64,000 nucleotides of DNA from Burkholderia anthina (GCF_902498995.1 NZ_CABVLY010000031.1:1-64000), one strand, 5' to 3'; shown: positions 44,246 through 53,138, numbered from the stretch's first letter. The notes: a model not told the origin generated them from the letters alone. Numbers and translations are program-made.

Positions 44246-45301
44246 TCATTGCTGCGTCTTCGCCCCGTAGCGCTTCTGCCAGGTGTCGAGAATCGACAGG
44301 CGGTTCTTCGCGGACCACACGAAGTCGTTCTTCACGAGCAGGTCCGCATAGTTGTCGGGAATGCCCGAGAGCTTGCGCGCGACGCCCGGGTACGCGACGA
44401 TCGCCCACCAGCGCGCGGTGATCTCGTTCGCTTCCTTGCTCGCCATGAAGTCGGCGAGCTTCTTCGCGGCGTCCGGCTGCTTGGTCGTCTTCATGATCGC
44501 CGTGCCTTCCATGTCCCAGCCGAGGCCTTCCTTCGGGAACACCAGGTCGATCGGCGCGCCCTGCGCCTGCAGCTCGTGGCCGCGGAATTCGAACGAGATG
44601 CCGATCGGGAATTCGCCGGTGCCGGCGAGCGTGCACGGCTTCGAGCCCGAATGCACGTACTGCGCGACGTTCTTGTCGAGCGCGTCCATGAATTTCCAGC
44701 CGCGGTCGTCGCCGAAGGTCTGCAGCCACGCCGTGACGTCGAGATAGCCGGTGCCCGACGACACCGGGCTCGGCATCACGATCGCGCCCTTGTAGATCGG
44801 CTTCGTCAGGTCTTCCCACGACGTCGGCTTCGGAATGTTCTTCGCCTGCGCGGCGACGCGGTTGTAGCAGATCGTCGCGCCCCACACGTCCATGCCGACC
44901 CAGCGCGGCGGCGTGTTCGCGTCGCTGTACTTGCGCGTGAGCTGGTCGAAGCCCTTCGGCGCGTACGGCATCAGCATCCCCTGCAGGTCGAGCAGCGTGA
45001 GGCTCGATGCGGCGAGGCCGAGCACGACGTCCGCGCGCGGGTTGTTCTTTTCGGCGAGGAGTTTCGCGGTGACCGAGCCAGTCGAGTCGCGCACCCAGTG
45101 GATCTCGATATCGGGGTTCGCCTTCTCGAACGCGTCCTTGTAGGGCTTCATCGCCTCGTCTTCCAGCGCGGTGTAGACGAGCAGCGACGTCTTCGCGTGG
45201 GCCGCCTGCGCCGCGCCCAGCGCGACTGCGGCGGCCAGCGCGAGACGGGCCACGCCCGTCGCCCATCCATTCAAACGCTTGTGTACCGGCACTTCGTTCA
45301 T
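44246..45301 (-). CDS. phnS: AEP ABC transporter periplasmic binding protein
   Basis: A 351-residue extracellular binding protein of the iron/thiamine/AEP type. The Sec signal runs from RLALAAAVALGAAQAAHA (residues about 18-35), and the mature protein starts KTSLLVYTALEDEAMKPYKD. Later segments (VRDSTGSVTAKLLAEKNNP and MPSPVSSGTGYLDV) fit ligand-binding loops of phosphate/phosphonate binders. The start at 45301 was set by the signal peptide. First gene of the leftward AEP transport and catabolism unit; its promoter overlaps that of phnA. Confidence 0.9.
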   Translation of the reverse strand: MNEVPVHKRLNGWATGVARLALAAAVALGAAQAAHAKTSLLVYTALEDEAMKPYKDAFEKANPDIEIHWVRDSTGSVTAKLLAEKNNPRADVVLGLAASSLTLLDLQGMLMPYAPKGFDQLTRKYSDANTPPRWVGMDVWGATICYNRVAAQAKNIPKPTSWEDLTKPIYKGAIVMPSPVSSGTGYLDVTAWLQTFGDDRGWKFMDALDKNVAQYVHSGSKPCTLAGTGEFPIGISFEFRGHELQAQGAPIDLVFPKEGLGWDMEGTAIMKTTKQPDAAKKLADFMASKEANEITARWWAIVAYPGVARKLSGIPDNYADLLVKNDFVWSAKNRLSILDTWQKRYGAKTQQ

Positions 45302-45407
45302 CTTCAGACCCCTTGACTGTGGCGCCGCGGCGAGCGGCGGATGAGTGGAGACCAGCCCTCTTCGTGCTTCCTCGTGCTTTCGTATTTTGCTTTCTGTTCT
45401 CTGCATG

Positions 45408-45444
45408 TTGTTGACAATCTACAAATCATCCATTTTAATGTCAA
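45408..45444. promoter_or_regulatory. Overlapping divergent phnA/phnS promoters with GntR-type dyad
   Basis: Rightward: TTGACA (45411-45416) and TTTAAT (45434-45439), 17 bases apart, for phnA. Leftward: TTGACA (45439-45444, minus) and TAGATT (45416-45421, minus), also 17 apart, for phnS. The two promoters occupy the same 35 bases face to face. The dyad TTGTTGACAA (45408-45417) overlaps the rightward -35 and abuts or overlaps the leftward -10, so one bound repressor could block both. The same dyad, with one change, lies in the GntR gene promoter. Confidence 0.75.
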
Positions 45445-45519
45445 GCATGGAAAACACCTCCTCGGCGCGGCGCGGGCGCCGACAGCTCAACCCCCTTCGA
45501 ACCGAAAGGACTGAACGTC

Positions 45520-46758
45520 ATGACTGAAACGCCTGTATCCGTGGAAGTGAACGGCCGCCGCTACAACTGGATGAGCCGCCCCGTGGTGGTCGTCTGCGTC
45601 GACGGCTGCGCCTATGAATATCTCGAGATGGCGGCCGAGGCCGGCGTTGCGCCGTTCCTGCGCACGCTGCTGAAGCCGGGCACGGCGCTCAAGGGCGAGT
45701 GCGTGGTGCCGAGCTTCACGAACCCGAACAACCTGTCGATCGTGACCGGCGTGCCGCCGGCGATCCACGGGATCAGCGGCAACTACTTCTACGATCGCGA
45801 CACCGGCGCCGAGGTGCTGATGAACGATCCGAAGTACCTCGTCGCGCCCACCGTGCTCGCGACCTTCGCCGAACAGGGCGCGCGCGTCGCGGTCGTCACC
45901 GCGAAGGACAAGCTGCGGCGCCTGCTCGGCAAGGGGCTCAAGGGCATCTGCTTCTCGTCGGAAAAGGCCGACGAGGCGAGCATCGAGGAAAACGGCATCG
46001 ACAACGTGCTCGAACTGGTCGGCAAGCCGGTGCCGAGCGTGTACAGCGCGGACCTGTCGGAATTCGTGTTCGCAGCCGGCGTGCGCCTGCTCGAGACGCG
46101 CCCGATCGACCTGATGTACCTGTCGACCACCGACTACGTGCAGCACAAGTGCGCACCCGGCACGGACGGCGCGAACGCGTTCTACCAGATGATGGACACG
46201 TACCTGAAGCGGCTCGACGAACTCGGCGCGATCGTCGCGATCACGGCCGACCACGGGATGAACGCGAAGCACGACGGCGAGACCGGCGAGCCGAACGTGA
46301 TCTACCTGCAGGAGCTGTTCGACGAGTGGCTCGGCCACGATGCGGCGCGCGTGATCCTGCCGATCACCGATCCGTACGTCGTGCACCACGGCGCGCTCGG
46401 CTCGTTCGCGACGGTCTACGTGCCGGATTCCGCCGATGCCGACGCGCTGCGCGCGCGGCTCGCCGCGGTGGACGGCATCGAGGTCGTGCTGACGGGGGCC
46501 GAAGGCTGCGCGCGGTTCGAGCTGCCGCCGGCGCGGATGGGCGACCTGATCGTGATCTCGAAGCAGGACGTCGTGCTCGGCACGCGCCGCATCAAGCACG
46601 ACCTGTCCGGCCTCGACGTGCCGCTGCGCTCGCACGGCGGGATCTCCGAGCAGATCGTGCCGCTGATCTTCAGCAAGCCGGTCGCGACCGACGTTTCGGG
46701 CCGCGCGCGGCTGCGCAACTTCGACATCATCGACATCGCGCTCAACCATCTGCAGTGA
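45520..46758 (+). CDS. phnA: Phosphonoacetate hydrolase
   Basis: A 412-residue alkaline-phosphatase-superfamily enzyme that splits phosphonoacetate into acetate and phosphate using two zinc ions. The nucleophile is Thr67 in VPSFTNPNNLSI. Metal ligands are in VVVVCVDGC (near 28), STTDYVQHK (near 207) and ITADHGMN (near 246), with a late SHGGISEQ His. AAAGGA lies a few bases before the ATG. It is the first gene of the rightward phnA-phnY unit and the final, phosphate-yielding step of the pathway. The name should not be confused with E. coli PhnA, an unrelated protein. Confidence 0.94.
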   Translation: MTETPVSVEVNGRRYNWMSRPVVVVCVDGCAYEYLEMAAEAGVAPFLRTLLKPGTALKGECVVPSFTNPNNLSIVTGVPPAIHGISGNYFYDRDTGAEVLMNDPKYLVAPTVLATFAEQGARVAVVTAKDKLRRLLGKGLKGICFSSEKADEASIEENGIDNVLELVGKPVPSVYSADLSEFVFAAGVRLLETRPIDLMYLSTTDYVQHKCAPGTDGANAFYQMMDTYLKRLDELGAIVAITADHGMNAKHDGETGEPNVIYLQELFDEWLGHDAARVILPITDPYVVHHGALGSFATVYVPDSADADALRARLAAVDGIEVVLTGAEGCARFELPPARMGDLIVISKQDVVLGTRRIKHDLSGLDVPLRSHGGISEQIVPLIFSKPVATDVSGRARLRNFDIIDIALNHLQ

Positions 46759-46786
46759 TACGCACGTATCCGCCAGGGAGATACTC

Positions 46787-48241
46787 ATGAACGCCATTGC
46801 AGCATCGACGGATGTCCACGCGCTTCATCGTGAAGCACTGCGAATCGATGGTGAACGGATCCATCGCGACGCGGTGATCGAGGTACGAAACCCGTACGAC
46901 GGCTCGCTCGTCGGCACCGTGCCGAAGGCGACGCTCGACGACGTGCGGCGCGCATTCGCGGCTGCCCGCGCGTACCGGCCGTCGCTCACGCGCCACGAGC
47001 GGGCGGCGATCCTGCGTCGTGCGGCCGACATCGTGCGTGCCCGCACCGCCGAGATCGCCGAGCTGATCACGGCCGAAGCCGGGTTGTGCATCAAGGATTC
47101 GACGTATGAAGCGGGGCGCGTCGCCGACGTGCTCACGTTCGGCGCGGGCGAAGTGCTGAAGGACGACGGGCAGATCTTCTCGTGCGATCTGACGCCGCAC
47201 GGCAAGAAGCGCCGCGTGTACACGCAGCGCGAGCCGCTGCTCGGCGTGATTTCCGCGATCACGCCGTTCAATCATCCGATGAACCAGGTCGCGCACAAGG
47301 TCGTGCCGTCGGTCGCCACCAACAACCGGATCGTCGTGAAGCCGTCGGAGAAGGTGCCGCTGTCGTGCTACCTGTTCGCGGACATCCTGTACGAAGCAGG
47401 CCTGCCGCCGCAGATGCTGCAGGTGCTGACCGGCGACCCGAAGGACATCGCGGACGAACTGATCACGAACCCGGCGATCGACCTGATCACGTTCACCGGC
47501 GGCGTGTCGATCGGCAAATCGATCGCGTCACGGATGGGCTACCGGCGCGCGGTGCTCGAGCTCGGCGGCAACGACCCGATCATCGTGATGGAGGATGCCG
47601 ACCTCGACGAGGCCAGCACGCTCGCGGTGTCGGGCTCGTACAAGAACTCGGGGCAGCGCTGCACCGCGATCAAGCGGATGCTCGTGCACGAGGCGGTGGC
47701 CGACCGCTTCACCGAGCTGGTGGTCGAGAAGACCCGCGCGTGGGCGTACGGCAACCCGGCCGATCCGTCGGTCGACATGGGCACGGTGATCGACGAAGCG
47801 GCCGCGAAGTTCTGCGAGCAGCAGGTGAACGACGCGATTTCGCGCGGCGCGCGCCTGCTGGTCGGCAACGTGCGCGACGGCGCGCTGTATTCGCCGACGG
47901 TCGTCGATCGCGTGACGCCCGACATGCCGCTCGTGAAGTACGAGACGTTCGGGCCCGTGTCGCCGATCATGCGCTTTCGCGACATCGACGAGGCGATCCG
48001 GATGTCGAACAGCACCGACTATGCGTTGTCGTCGTCGGTCTGCACGAACCGCTTCGACAGCATCACGCGCTTCATCACGGAGCTCGAAGTCGGCAGCGTG
48101 AACGTGCGCGAGGTGCCGGGCTACCGGCTCGAACTGACGCCGTTCGGCGGCGTGAAGGATTCGGGGCTCGGCTACAAGGAAGGCGTGCAGGAAGCGATGA
48201 AGAGCTTCACGAATACGAAGACCTATTCGCTGCCGTGGTAA
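46787..48241 (+). CDS. phnY: Phosphonoacetaldehyde dehydrogenase
   Basis: A 484-residue aldehyde dehydrogenase with catalytic Cys292 (SGQRCTAIKR) and Glu258 (LELGGNDP), and the NAD contact FTGGVSIGKSI. It oxidises phosphonoacetaldehyde, the product of PhnW, to phosphonoacetate for PhnA. GGGAG lies seven bases before the ATG, 28 bases after phnA, so the two are cotranscribed. No phosphonoacetaldehyde hydrolase (phnX) is present; the pathway goes through phosphonoacetate only. Confidence 0.94.
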   Translation: MNAIAASTDVHALHREALRIDGERIHRDAVIEVRNPYDGSLVGTVPKATLDDVRRAFAAARAYRPSLTRHERAAILRRAADIVRARTAEIAELITAEAGLCIKDSTYEAGRVADVLTFGAGEVLKDDGQIFSCDLTPHGKKRRVYTQREPLLGVISAITPFNHPMNQVAHKVVPSVATNNRIVVKPSEKVPLSCYLFADILYEAGLPPQMLQVLTGDPKDIADELITNPAIDLITFTGGVSIGKSIASRMGYRRAVLELGGNDPIIVMEDADLDEASTLAVSGSYKNSGQRCTAIKRMLVHEAVADRFTELVVEKTRAWAYGNPADPSVDMGTVIDEAAAKFCEQQVNDAISRGARLLVGNVRDGALYSPTVVDRVTPDMPLVKYETFGPVSPIMRFRDIDEAIRMSNSTDYALSSSVCTNRFDSITRFITELEVGSVNVREVPGYRLELTPFGGVKDSGLGYKEGVQEAMKSFTNTKTYSLPW

Positions 48242-48267
48242 GTCGCACGTAATGTGCGGACATTCGC

Positions 48268-48303
48268 GCCCGCACCGGTTTCACGGCCGGTGCGGGCGTT
48301 ATT
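48268..48303 (+). terminator. Terminator after phnY
   Basis: GCCCGCACCGG (48268-48278) and CCGGTGCGGGC (48287-48297) form an 11-bp GC stem, followed by GTTATT. The U-tract is short, so some read-through into the amino-acid transporter genes is possible. Confidence 0.65.
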
Positions 48304-48433
48304 CGATCGGCTCATATCGTTAGCCGATTTGCGTTTTTGCCGGGCTTGCCCGCATCGGTAGAATTCGCGGACCTCTCGAACGGCGCACGTGCGCCGGCGG
48401 GATCACTCCCTTCAATCATTCGGGGTCCGCATC

Positions 48434-49216
48434 ATGAAAATCCTCCGCTCCATCCTGGTCGTCGCGATGCTGCAGGCCGTCGCGGCCACGAGTGCGCTCG
48501 CTGCCGACGACCTGTCGCAGATCAAGTCGGCCGGCGTGTTCCGGGTCGGCACCGAAGGCACGTATGCGCCGTTCACGTATCACGATGCGACGGGCAAGCT
48601 GACCGGCTTCGACGTCGACATCGCGACCGCGATCGCGCAGCGGCTCGGCGTGAAGCCCGAATTCGTCGAAGGCAAGTGGGACGGGCTGATCGCGGGCCTC
48701 GACGTGAACCGCTACGACGCGGTCGTCAACGAAGTGTCGATCACCGACGCGCGCAAGGCGAAATACGATTTCTCGACGCCGTACATCACGTCGCACGCGG
48801 TGCTGATCGTGCGCGCGGACAACACGTCGATCCGCTCGTTCGACGACCTGAAGGGCAAGAAATCCGCGAACACGCTGACGAGCAACTTCGGCAAGCTCGC
48901 GGCCGCGCACGGTGCGGACGTGGTGCCGGTGCAGGGCTTCAACGAATCGATCGATTTGCTGAGCTCGGGGCGCGTCGACGCGACGATCAACGACTCGCTG
49001 TCGTACCTCGATTTCCGCAAGCACAAGCCCGACGCGAAACTGAAGATCGCGGCGACCGACACGACCGGCGCCGGCGATGCGTCGGGCGTGCTGCTGCGCA
49101 AGGGCAGCCCCGCGCTGGTGGCCGCGATCGACAAGGCGCTCGCCGACATCAAGGCCGACGGCACCTACGCGAAGATCTCGCAGAAGTATTTCGGCCGCGA
49201 CGTGTCGCAGCCGTGA
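48434..49216 (+). CDS. Polar amino-acid ABC transporter binding protein
   Basis: A 260-residue family-3 periplasmic binding protein. The signal MKILRSILVVAMLQAV ends about ALA (24). The family signature GFDVDIATAIAQRLGV is at about 57-72, with an EVSITDARKAKYDFSTPY segment typical of cystine/polar amino-acid binders. Start at 48434 set by the signal peptide. With the permease and ATPase that follow it forms a complete importer. Cystine is a reasonable guess from the sequence style, but the substrate is not determined. Confidence 0.88.
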   Translation: MKILRSILVVAMLQAVAATSALAADDLSQIKSAGVFRVGTEGTYAPFTYHDATGKLTGFDVDIATAIAQRLGVKPEFVEGKWDGLIAGLDVNRYDAVVNEVSITDARKAKYDFSTPYITSHAVLIVRADNTSIRSFDDLKGKKSANTLTSNFGKLAAAHGADVVPVQGFNESIDLLSSGRVDATINDSLSYLDFRKHKPDAKLKIAATDTTGAGDASGVLLRKGSPALVAAIDKALADIKADGTYAKISQKYFGRDVSQP

Positions 49217-49230
49217 TGCGAGGCTGAACG

Positions 49231-49911
49231 ATGCCGGCCTGGCTGCACCTGATGGCGGAATCGCTGCGGCCCCTGCTCGTTGCGGGGCTCGTGTTCACGG
49301 TTCCGCTCACGCTCGCGTCGTTCGCGATCGGCCTGCTGCTCGCGTTCGGTGCGGCGCTCGCGCGCCTGTTCGGGCCGCGCTGGGCGCAGGCCGGCGTACG
49401 CTTCTACATCTGGCTGTTTCGCGGTTCGCCGCTGCTCGTACAGTTGTTCGTGATCTTCTACGGACTACCGAATGTCGGCATCGTGCTCGATCCTTTGACC
49501 GCCGCCGTGATCGGCTTCTCGCTGAACGTCGGTGCGTACAACGCCGAGGTGATTCGCGGCGTGATCGAATCGATCCCGAAGGGGCAGTGGGAAGCCGCCT
49601 ATTCGATGGCGATGACGCGCGCGCAGGCGCTGCGTCGCGCGATCCTGCCGCAGGCCGCGCGCGTCGCGCTGCCCGCGCTGTCGAATTCGTTCATTTCGCT
49701 CGTGAAGGACACGTCGCTCGCGGCCGTGCTGACCGTGCCGGAAATCTTCCAGGCCGCGCAGCGCATCGCGGCCGTGACCTACGAGCCGCTGATCCTCTAC
49801 ACCGAAGCCGCATTGATCTATCTGCTGTTCAGCTCGGTGCTCTCCACGCTGCAACGTCGCCTCGAACTCCGTTTCGGCCGTCACGCGCTGTTCCATGCGG
49901 AGTTGCGATGA
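49231..49911 (+). CDS. Polar amino-acid ABC transporter permease
   Basis: A 226-residue HisM-type permease with about five membrane segments. It carries the FRGSPLLVQLFVIFYGLP motif (about 65-82) and the EAA loop EAAYSMAMTRAQALRRAILP (about 128-147) that docks the ATPase. It lies 14 bases after the binding protein, and its stop overlaps the ATPase start. Only one permease gene is present, so it should work as a homodimer. Confidence 0.92.
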   Translation: MPAWLHLMAESLRPLLVAGLVFTVPLTLASFAIGLLLAFGAALARLFGPRWAQAGVRFYIWLFRGSPLLVQLFVIFYGLPNVGIVLDPLTAAVIGFSLNVGAYNAEVIRGVIESIPKGQWEAAYSMAMTRAQALRRAILPQAARVALPALSNSFISLVKDTSLAAVLTVPEIFQAAQRIAAVTYEPLILYTEAALIYLLFSSVLSTLQRRLELRFGRHALFHAELR

Positions 49912-50666
49912 TTCGTCTCGAGCGCATCGACAAGTCGTTCGGCGCGCATCGCGTGCTGAGCGCGATCGACCTCGCATTGCAGCCCGGCAGCGTGACGGCG
50001 CTGATCGGGCCGTCCGGCAGCGGCAAGAGCACGCTGCTGCGCTGCGTGAACCTGCTCGAAGTGCCCGAGACGGGCACGCTCACGGTCGGTGACGCGCGCA
50101 TCGAATTCACGGCGGGGCACCGGCCGTCGCGCGACGCCGTGTTCGCGGTGCGCCGGCAGACCGGCATGGTGTTCCAGAATTTCCAGCTGTTTCCGCACCT
50201 GAGCGTCGTGCAGAACGTGATGGAAGGGCTCGTGACCGTGCAGCGCTGGCCGCGCGAGCAGGCACGCGAACGCGCGCTCGCGTTGCTCGACAAGGTCGGC
50301 ATTGCGGACAAGGCCGACGCGTGGCCCGCGACCTTGTCGGGCGGGCAGCAGCAGCGCGTCGCGATCGCGCGTGCGCTCGCGCCGTCGCCGCAGGTGCTGC
50401 TGTGCGACGAACCGACGTCGGCGCTCGATCCCGAGCTGTCCGTCGAAGTCGTCGAGGTGCTGCGCCAGCTCGCGCGCGAAGGCACGACCATGCTGATGGC
50501 CACGCACGATCTGCGTCTGGCCGCATCGGTTGCGCACGATGCGGTGTTTCTCGCGGAAGGCCGCGTAGTCGAAGCCGGCGCGTCGCGCGAGCTGTTCGGC
50601 CGGCCGCGCGACCCGCGCACCGCGAAGTTCGTCGCGACGCTCGCGCAAGGCGTGCCGGCCCTCTGA
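49908..50666 (+). CDS. Polar amino-acid ABC transporter ATP-binding protein
   Basis: A 252-residue ABC ATPase with Walker A GPSGSGKST (about 34-42), Q-loop VFQNFQLFPHLSVVQNV, signature LSGGQQQR (about 142-149), Walker B LLCDEPTSALD and switch THD. The start ATG overlaps the permease stop (ATGA, 49908-49911). Last gene of the three-gene importer; convergent with the hydrolase gene. Confidence 0.95.
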   Translation: MIRLERIDKSFGAHRVLSAIDLALQPGSVTALIGPSGSGKSTLLRCVNLLEVPETGTLTVGDARIEFTAGHRPSRDAVFAVRRQTGMVFQNFQLFPHLSVVQNVMEGLVTVQRWPREQARERALALLDKVGIADKADAWPATLSGGQQQRVAIARALAPSPQVLLCDEPTSALDPELSVEVVEVLRQLAREGTTMLMATHDLRLAASVAHDAVFLAEGRVVEAGASRELFGRPRDPRTAKFVATLAQGVPAL

Positions 50667-50694
50667 CGTGCTGCGCGGCGGCGCTCAACCGCGC

Positions 50695-51510
50695 TCAACC
50701 GCACGCGTGCCCGTCGAGCACCGCCGCGACGATCGCTTCCGGCGCATCCTCCTGAACGAGGTGCCCCGCGCGTGGTACGCGGATCAGCTTGCCGCCCGCG
50801 ATGCGATCGGCGAGCGCCTGCCCCTGCTCGAGCGGAATCCAGCCGTCGTCCTCGCCCCACACGATGCGTACCGGAAAGTCCGGCCGCGCGTAACGGGCTT
50901 CGGCTTCCTCGACGTAGCGCTGGCGCATCTGCGCGATCTGCCGATAGAACGCGGATTGGCCGGCGGGCGTGAGCCACGGCGAACGGTAGATCGACAGCAC
51001 GTCGTCGCTCAACGGCCGCGCGACCGCATTGCCGATATAGGCCGACACGAGTGCGTGATGCGCATAGGCCGGCAGGCCGGCGAACGCGGCTTCATGCTGC
51101 GCGACGTGCCGCACGAACGGCGAGCCTTGCGGCGCGATCGCGACCGGGTTCACGAGCGTCAGGTCGGAATATGCAATGCCGTCGAGGAAATGCGCGCGCA
51201 GCACGGTTGCCCCGCCGTAGTCGTGTGCGAGCACGCGCGGGCGCACGATGTTCCATGCGTCGAGCATCGCGCCGAACAGCACGTTTTGCCGGCCGAGCGA
51301 TACGTCCGCGTCCGGCATGTCCGACTGGCCGTAGCCGAGCAGGTCGTAGAACAACACGCGATGGCGCCGCGCGAGCCACGGGGCGATGCGTCGCCACACC
51401 TGCGATGAAAACGGCGTGCCGTGAACGAGCACCAGCGGCGGCCCTTCACCGAGCGTTCCCCATGCGATCCGGTGACCTTCGAAATCGAAGCGGTTCGGCA
51501 ATTCGAGCAT
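50695..51510 (-). CDS. Alpha/beta hydrolase with Asp nucleophile (dehalogenase-like)
   Basis: A 271-residue alpha/beta hydrolase. The oxyanion strand is VLVHGTPFSSQVW and the nucleophile elbow reads AHDYGG, with Asp97 where esterases have Ser, as in haloalkane and fluoroacetate dehalogenases. A likely acid is in WGEDDGWIP and the catalytic His in RAGHLVQEDAP. The second Met (51510) is preferred because GGAG sits 6 bases before it but abuts the first ATG. It is divergent from the CGNR regulator across a perfect inverted repeat. The substrate is unknown; dehalogenase chemistry is suggested by the Asp but not proven. Confidence 0.82.
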   Translation of the reverse strand: MLELPNRFDFEGHRIAWGTLGEGPPLVLVHGTPFSSQVWRRIAPWLARRHRVLFYDLLGYGQSDMPDADVSLGRQNVLFGAMLDAWNIVRPRVLAHDYGGATVLRAHFLDGIAYSDLTLVNPVAIAPQGSPFVRHVAQHEAAFAGLPAYAHHALVSAYIGNAVARPLSDDVLSIYRSPWLTPAGQSAFYRQIAQMRQRYVEEAEARYARPDFPVRIVWGEDDGWIPLEQGQALADRIAGGKLIRVPRAGHLVQEDAPEAIVAAVLDGHACG

Positions 51511-51524
51511 CGGCATCTCCGTGC

Positions 51525-51551
51525 TAACCTGTTTTGGTTGTTAACAGGTTA
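51525..51551. promoter_or_regulatory. Perfect dyad between hydrolase and CGNR regulator genes
   Basis: TAACCTGTT (51525-51533) and AACAGGTTA (51543-51551) are perfect 9-bp inverted arms with a 9-base spacer, centre-to-centre about 18 bases (under two helical turns). It lies 4 bases above the hydrolase ribosome-binding site and 40 bases before the regulator start, an ideal operator for control of both genes. Confidence 0.72.
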
Positions 51552-51591
51552 CGCCGGTTTATCCGGATGTGAAATCGATAGGTGAAAATAA

Positions 51592-52206
51592 ATGGTTACT
51601 CGATACGACCCTGAGCGACAGGCGCATGCATGGAGCGCGGCCGATTTCGTCGGCGGCCATCCGGCGCTCGACTTCCTGAACACGGTGGCCGACACGGGCA
51701 AGACGCGTGACGACGACAAGTTCGTCGACTGGCCGGCCGTGCGCGCGTGGGCCGGGAAGTCGGGCTTGCTGGCGGAGGCCGACCTGACGCGGTTTCTGCG
51801 TCATCCCCGGCAGGATGGTGTGGACGAGCTCGCCGCGCTGCACGGTTTTCGCGAGGACGCTTATGCCGCGCTCGCGCATCTGACGGCCGGCGACGGCGGC
51901 AGCGCAGGCGCGCGAGCGGCGAACCGTCTCGCGGAGGCGATTCGCGATGCGATCGGGCGCAGCACATTCGACGCGGTCGATGGCCGCTTCGCATGGCGGC
52001 CCGATGCGCGTGCCGCGTCGCGCTGGATGGATGCGGCGGCGCTCGGGTTCGAGCATCTGCTGCGCAGCGACGATCTCGCGCGCGTTCGGCAATGCGGCCG
52101 CTGTACGTGGTTCTTCGTCGATCGCGGCCGAGGCGTCGGACGACGGTGGTGCGACATGCGCACGTGCGGGAATCGCGCGAAGGTGGAGGCGTTCAGGGAG
52201 CGGTGA
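51592..52206 (+). CDS. ABATE/CGNR zinc-finger regulator
   Basis: A 204-residue protein of the CGNR family. The N-terminal ABATE-like domain starts at VGGHPALDFLNTVAD. The C-terminal zinc ribbon CGRCTWFFVDRGRG...WCDMRTCGNRAKVEAF carries four cysteines and the name-giving CGNR. Such proteins are thought to be transcription factors. AGGTGA precedes the ATG. Its position opposite the hydrolase gene, across the perfect dyad, suggests local and autogenous control. Confidence 0.88.
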   Translation: MVTRYDPERQAHAWSAADFVGGHPALDFLNTVADTGKTRDDDKFVDWPAVRAWAGKSGLLAEADLTRFLRHPRQDGVDELAALHGFREDAYAALAHLTAGDGGSAGARAANRLAEAIRDAIGRSTFDAVDGRFAWRPDARAASRWMDAAALGFEHLLRSDDLARVRQCGRCTWFFVDRGRGVGRRWCDMRTCGNRAKVEAFRER

Positions 52207-52247
52207 AGCCGACGCCGCGCGGTTTGACCGGCCCGGCTCCGTATTCG

Positions 52248-53138
52248 TCATTCGGCGACTTCGTGCAGCCGATGTTCGGGCCACAGCCTCGCGGCGGCGA
52301 ACAGCCCGGCAACGAAGAGCGGCGCACCGATCGCGAACAGGATGCCCGCGACGCGCCAGCGATCCCAGAACTGGTCGACGACCGCACGCTCCGGCGTGAC
52401 GGGGTCGTACAGCACGTTGACCGCGTCGCCTTCATGCAGCCCGCGTGGCGATGACGCCGGGCCTTGCGTGAACGTGATCGGGCGGCCGCTGTCGGTCGTG
52501 AACGCGACGATCGCCGAATGGCGCGACGAGCGTGCGGTGCCGGCCACCTCGACGACGTGGCCGATCGAGTGTGCGTAATGATGGGCGATCTGCCACTGGC
52601 GCAGGCCCGCGGCGCCTGCACCGGCCAGGAAGCCGGTGCCGATCGCGATCGGGATCAGCACGGCCGCGATGTTCCAGCGGCGCCGCACCGGTTTGGCGGC
52701 AGCGCGGCGCGGCAGTGCGCCGGATCGCCGGTTGCGGCGCTCGTTCACGTATAGCAAGCCGCCGATCGAGAGCGACACGACGGCGAGCAGCGCAGGCACG
52801 GCAGCCGGAAACCAGCGTTGCGCGAAATCGTCGATCAGGGCCGGGCGCTCGGGATGGGCGGGGTCGAGCAGGACGTCGACGCTTTCCCCGATGTCGTACG
52901 CAGGGACACTCGACGCGGTATTGCCGGCGACTTCGCGGCGCTGGCCGTCGTTCGAGAGGTAGGCGACGATCGGACGGTACGCACGCATCGCGTCGCTGTC
53001 CTGCACGATGCGTACGACCGTGCCCGGCGTGCGAACCAGCTGGCCGGCCGTGCTGCTGGCCGTGATGGCGAGCGCGGCTGCGAGCGCGAGCAGCGCAACG
53101 CCGAGTGCGAACGCGACGAACGCGTCCTTACGCGGCAT
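52248..53138 (-). CDS. DUF3592 membrane protein
   Basis: A 296-residue protein with about four membrane segments: near residues 8-30, 110-132, 160-182 and 260-282. Two similar extracytoplasmic DUF3592-type beta modules lie between them (about 35-105 with DIGESVDVLLDPAHPERP, and about 195-255 with HEGDAVNVLYDPVTPERA). The internal duplication is clear from these paired motifs. Function unknown. The start at 53138 was chosen from the first membrane helix; its ribosome site is weak. Confidence 0.82.
   Translation of the reverse strand: MPRKDAFVAFALGVALLALAAALAITASSTAGQLVRTPGTVVRIVQDSDAMRAYRPIVAYLSNDGQRREVAGNTASSVPAYDIGESVDVLLDPAHPERPALIDDFAQRWFPAAVPALLAVVSLSIGGLLYVNERRNRRSGALPRRAAAKPVRRRWNIAAVLIPIAIGTGFLAGAGAAGLRQWQIAHHYAHSIGHVVEVAGTARSSRHSAIVAFTTDSGRPITFTQGPASSPRGLHEGDAVNVLYDPVTPERAVVDQFWDRWRVAGILFAIGAPLFVAGLFAAARLWPEHRLHEVAE

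Noticed and set aside
48434..50666. Phosphonate function for the amino-acid type ABC transporter
   Set aside because: The binding protein has the polar amino-acid (family 3) signature, and a terminator separates it from phnY; adjacency alone is not enough.
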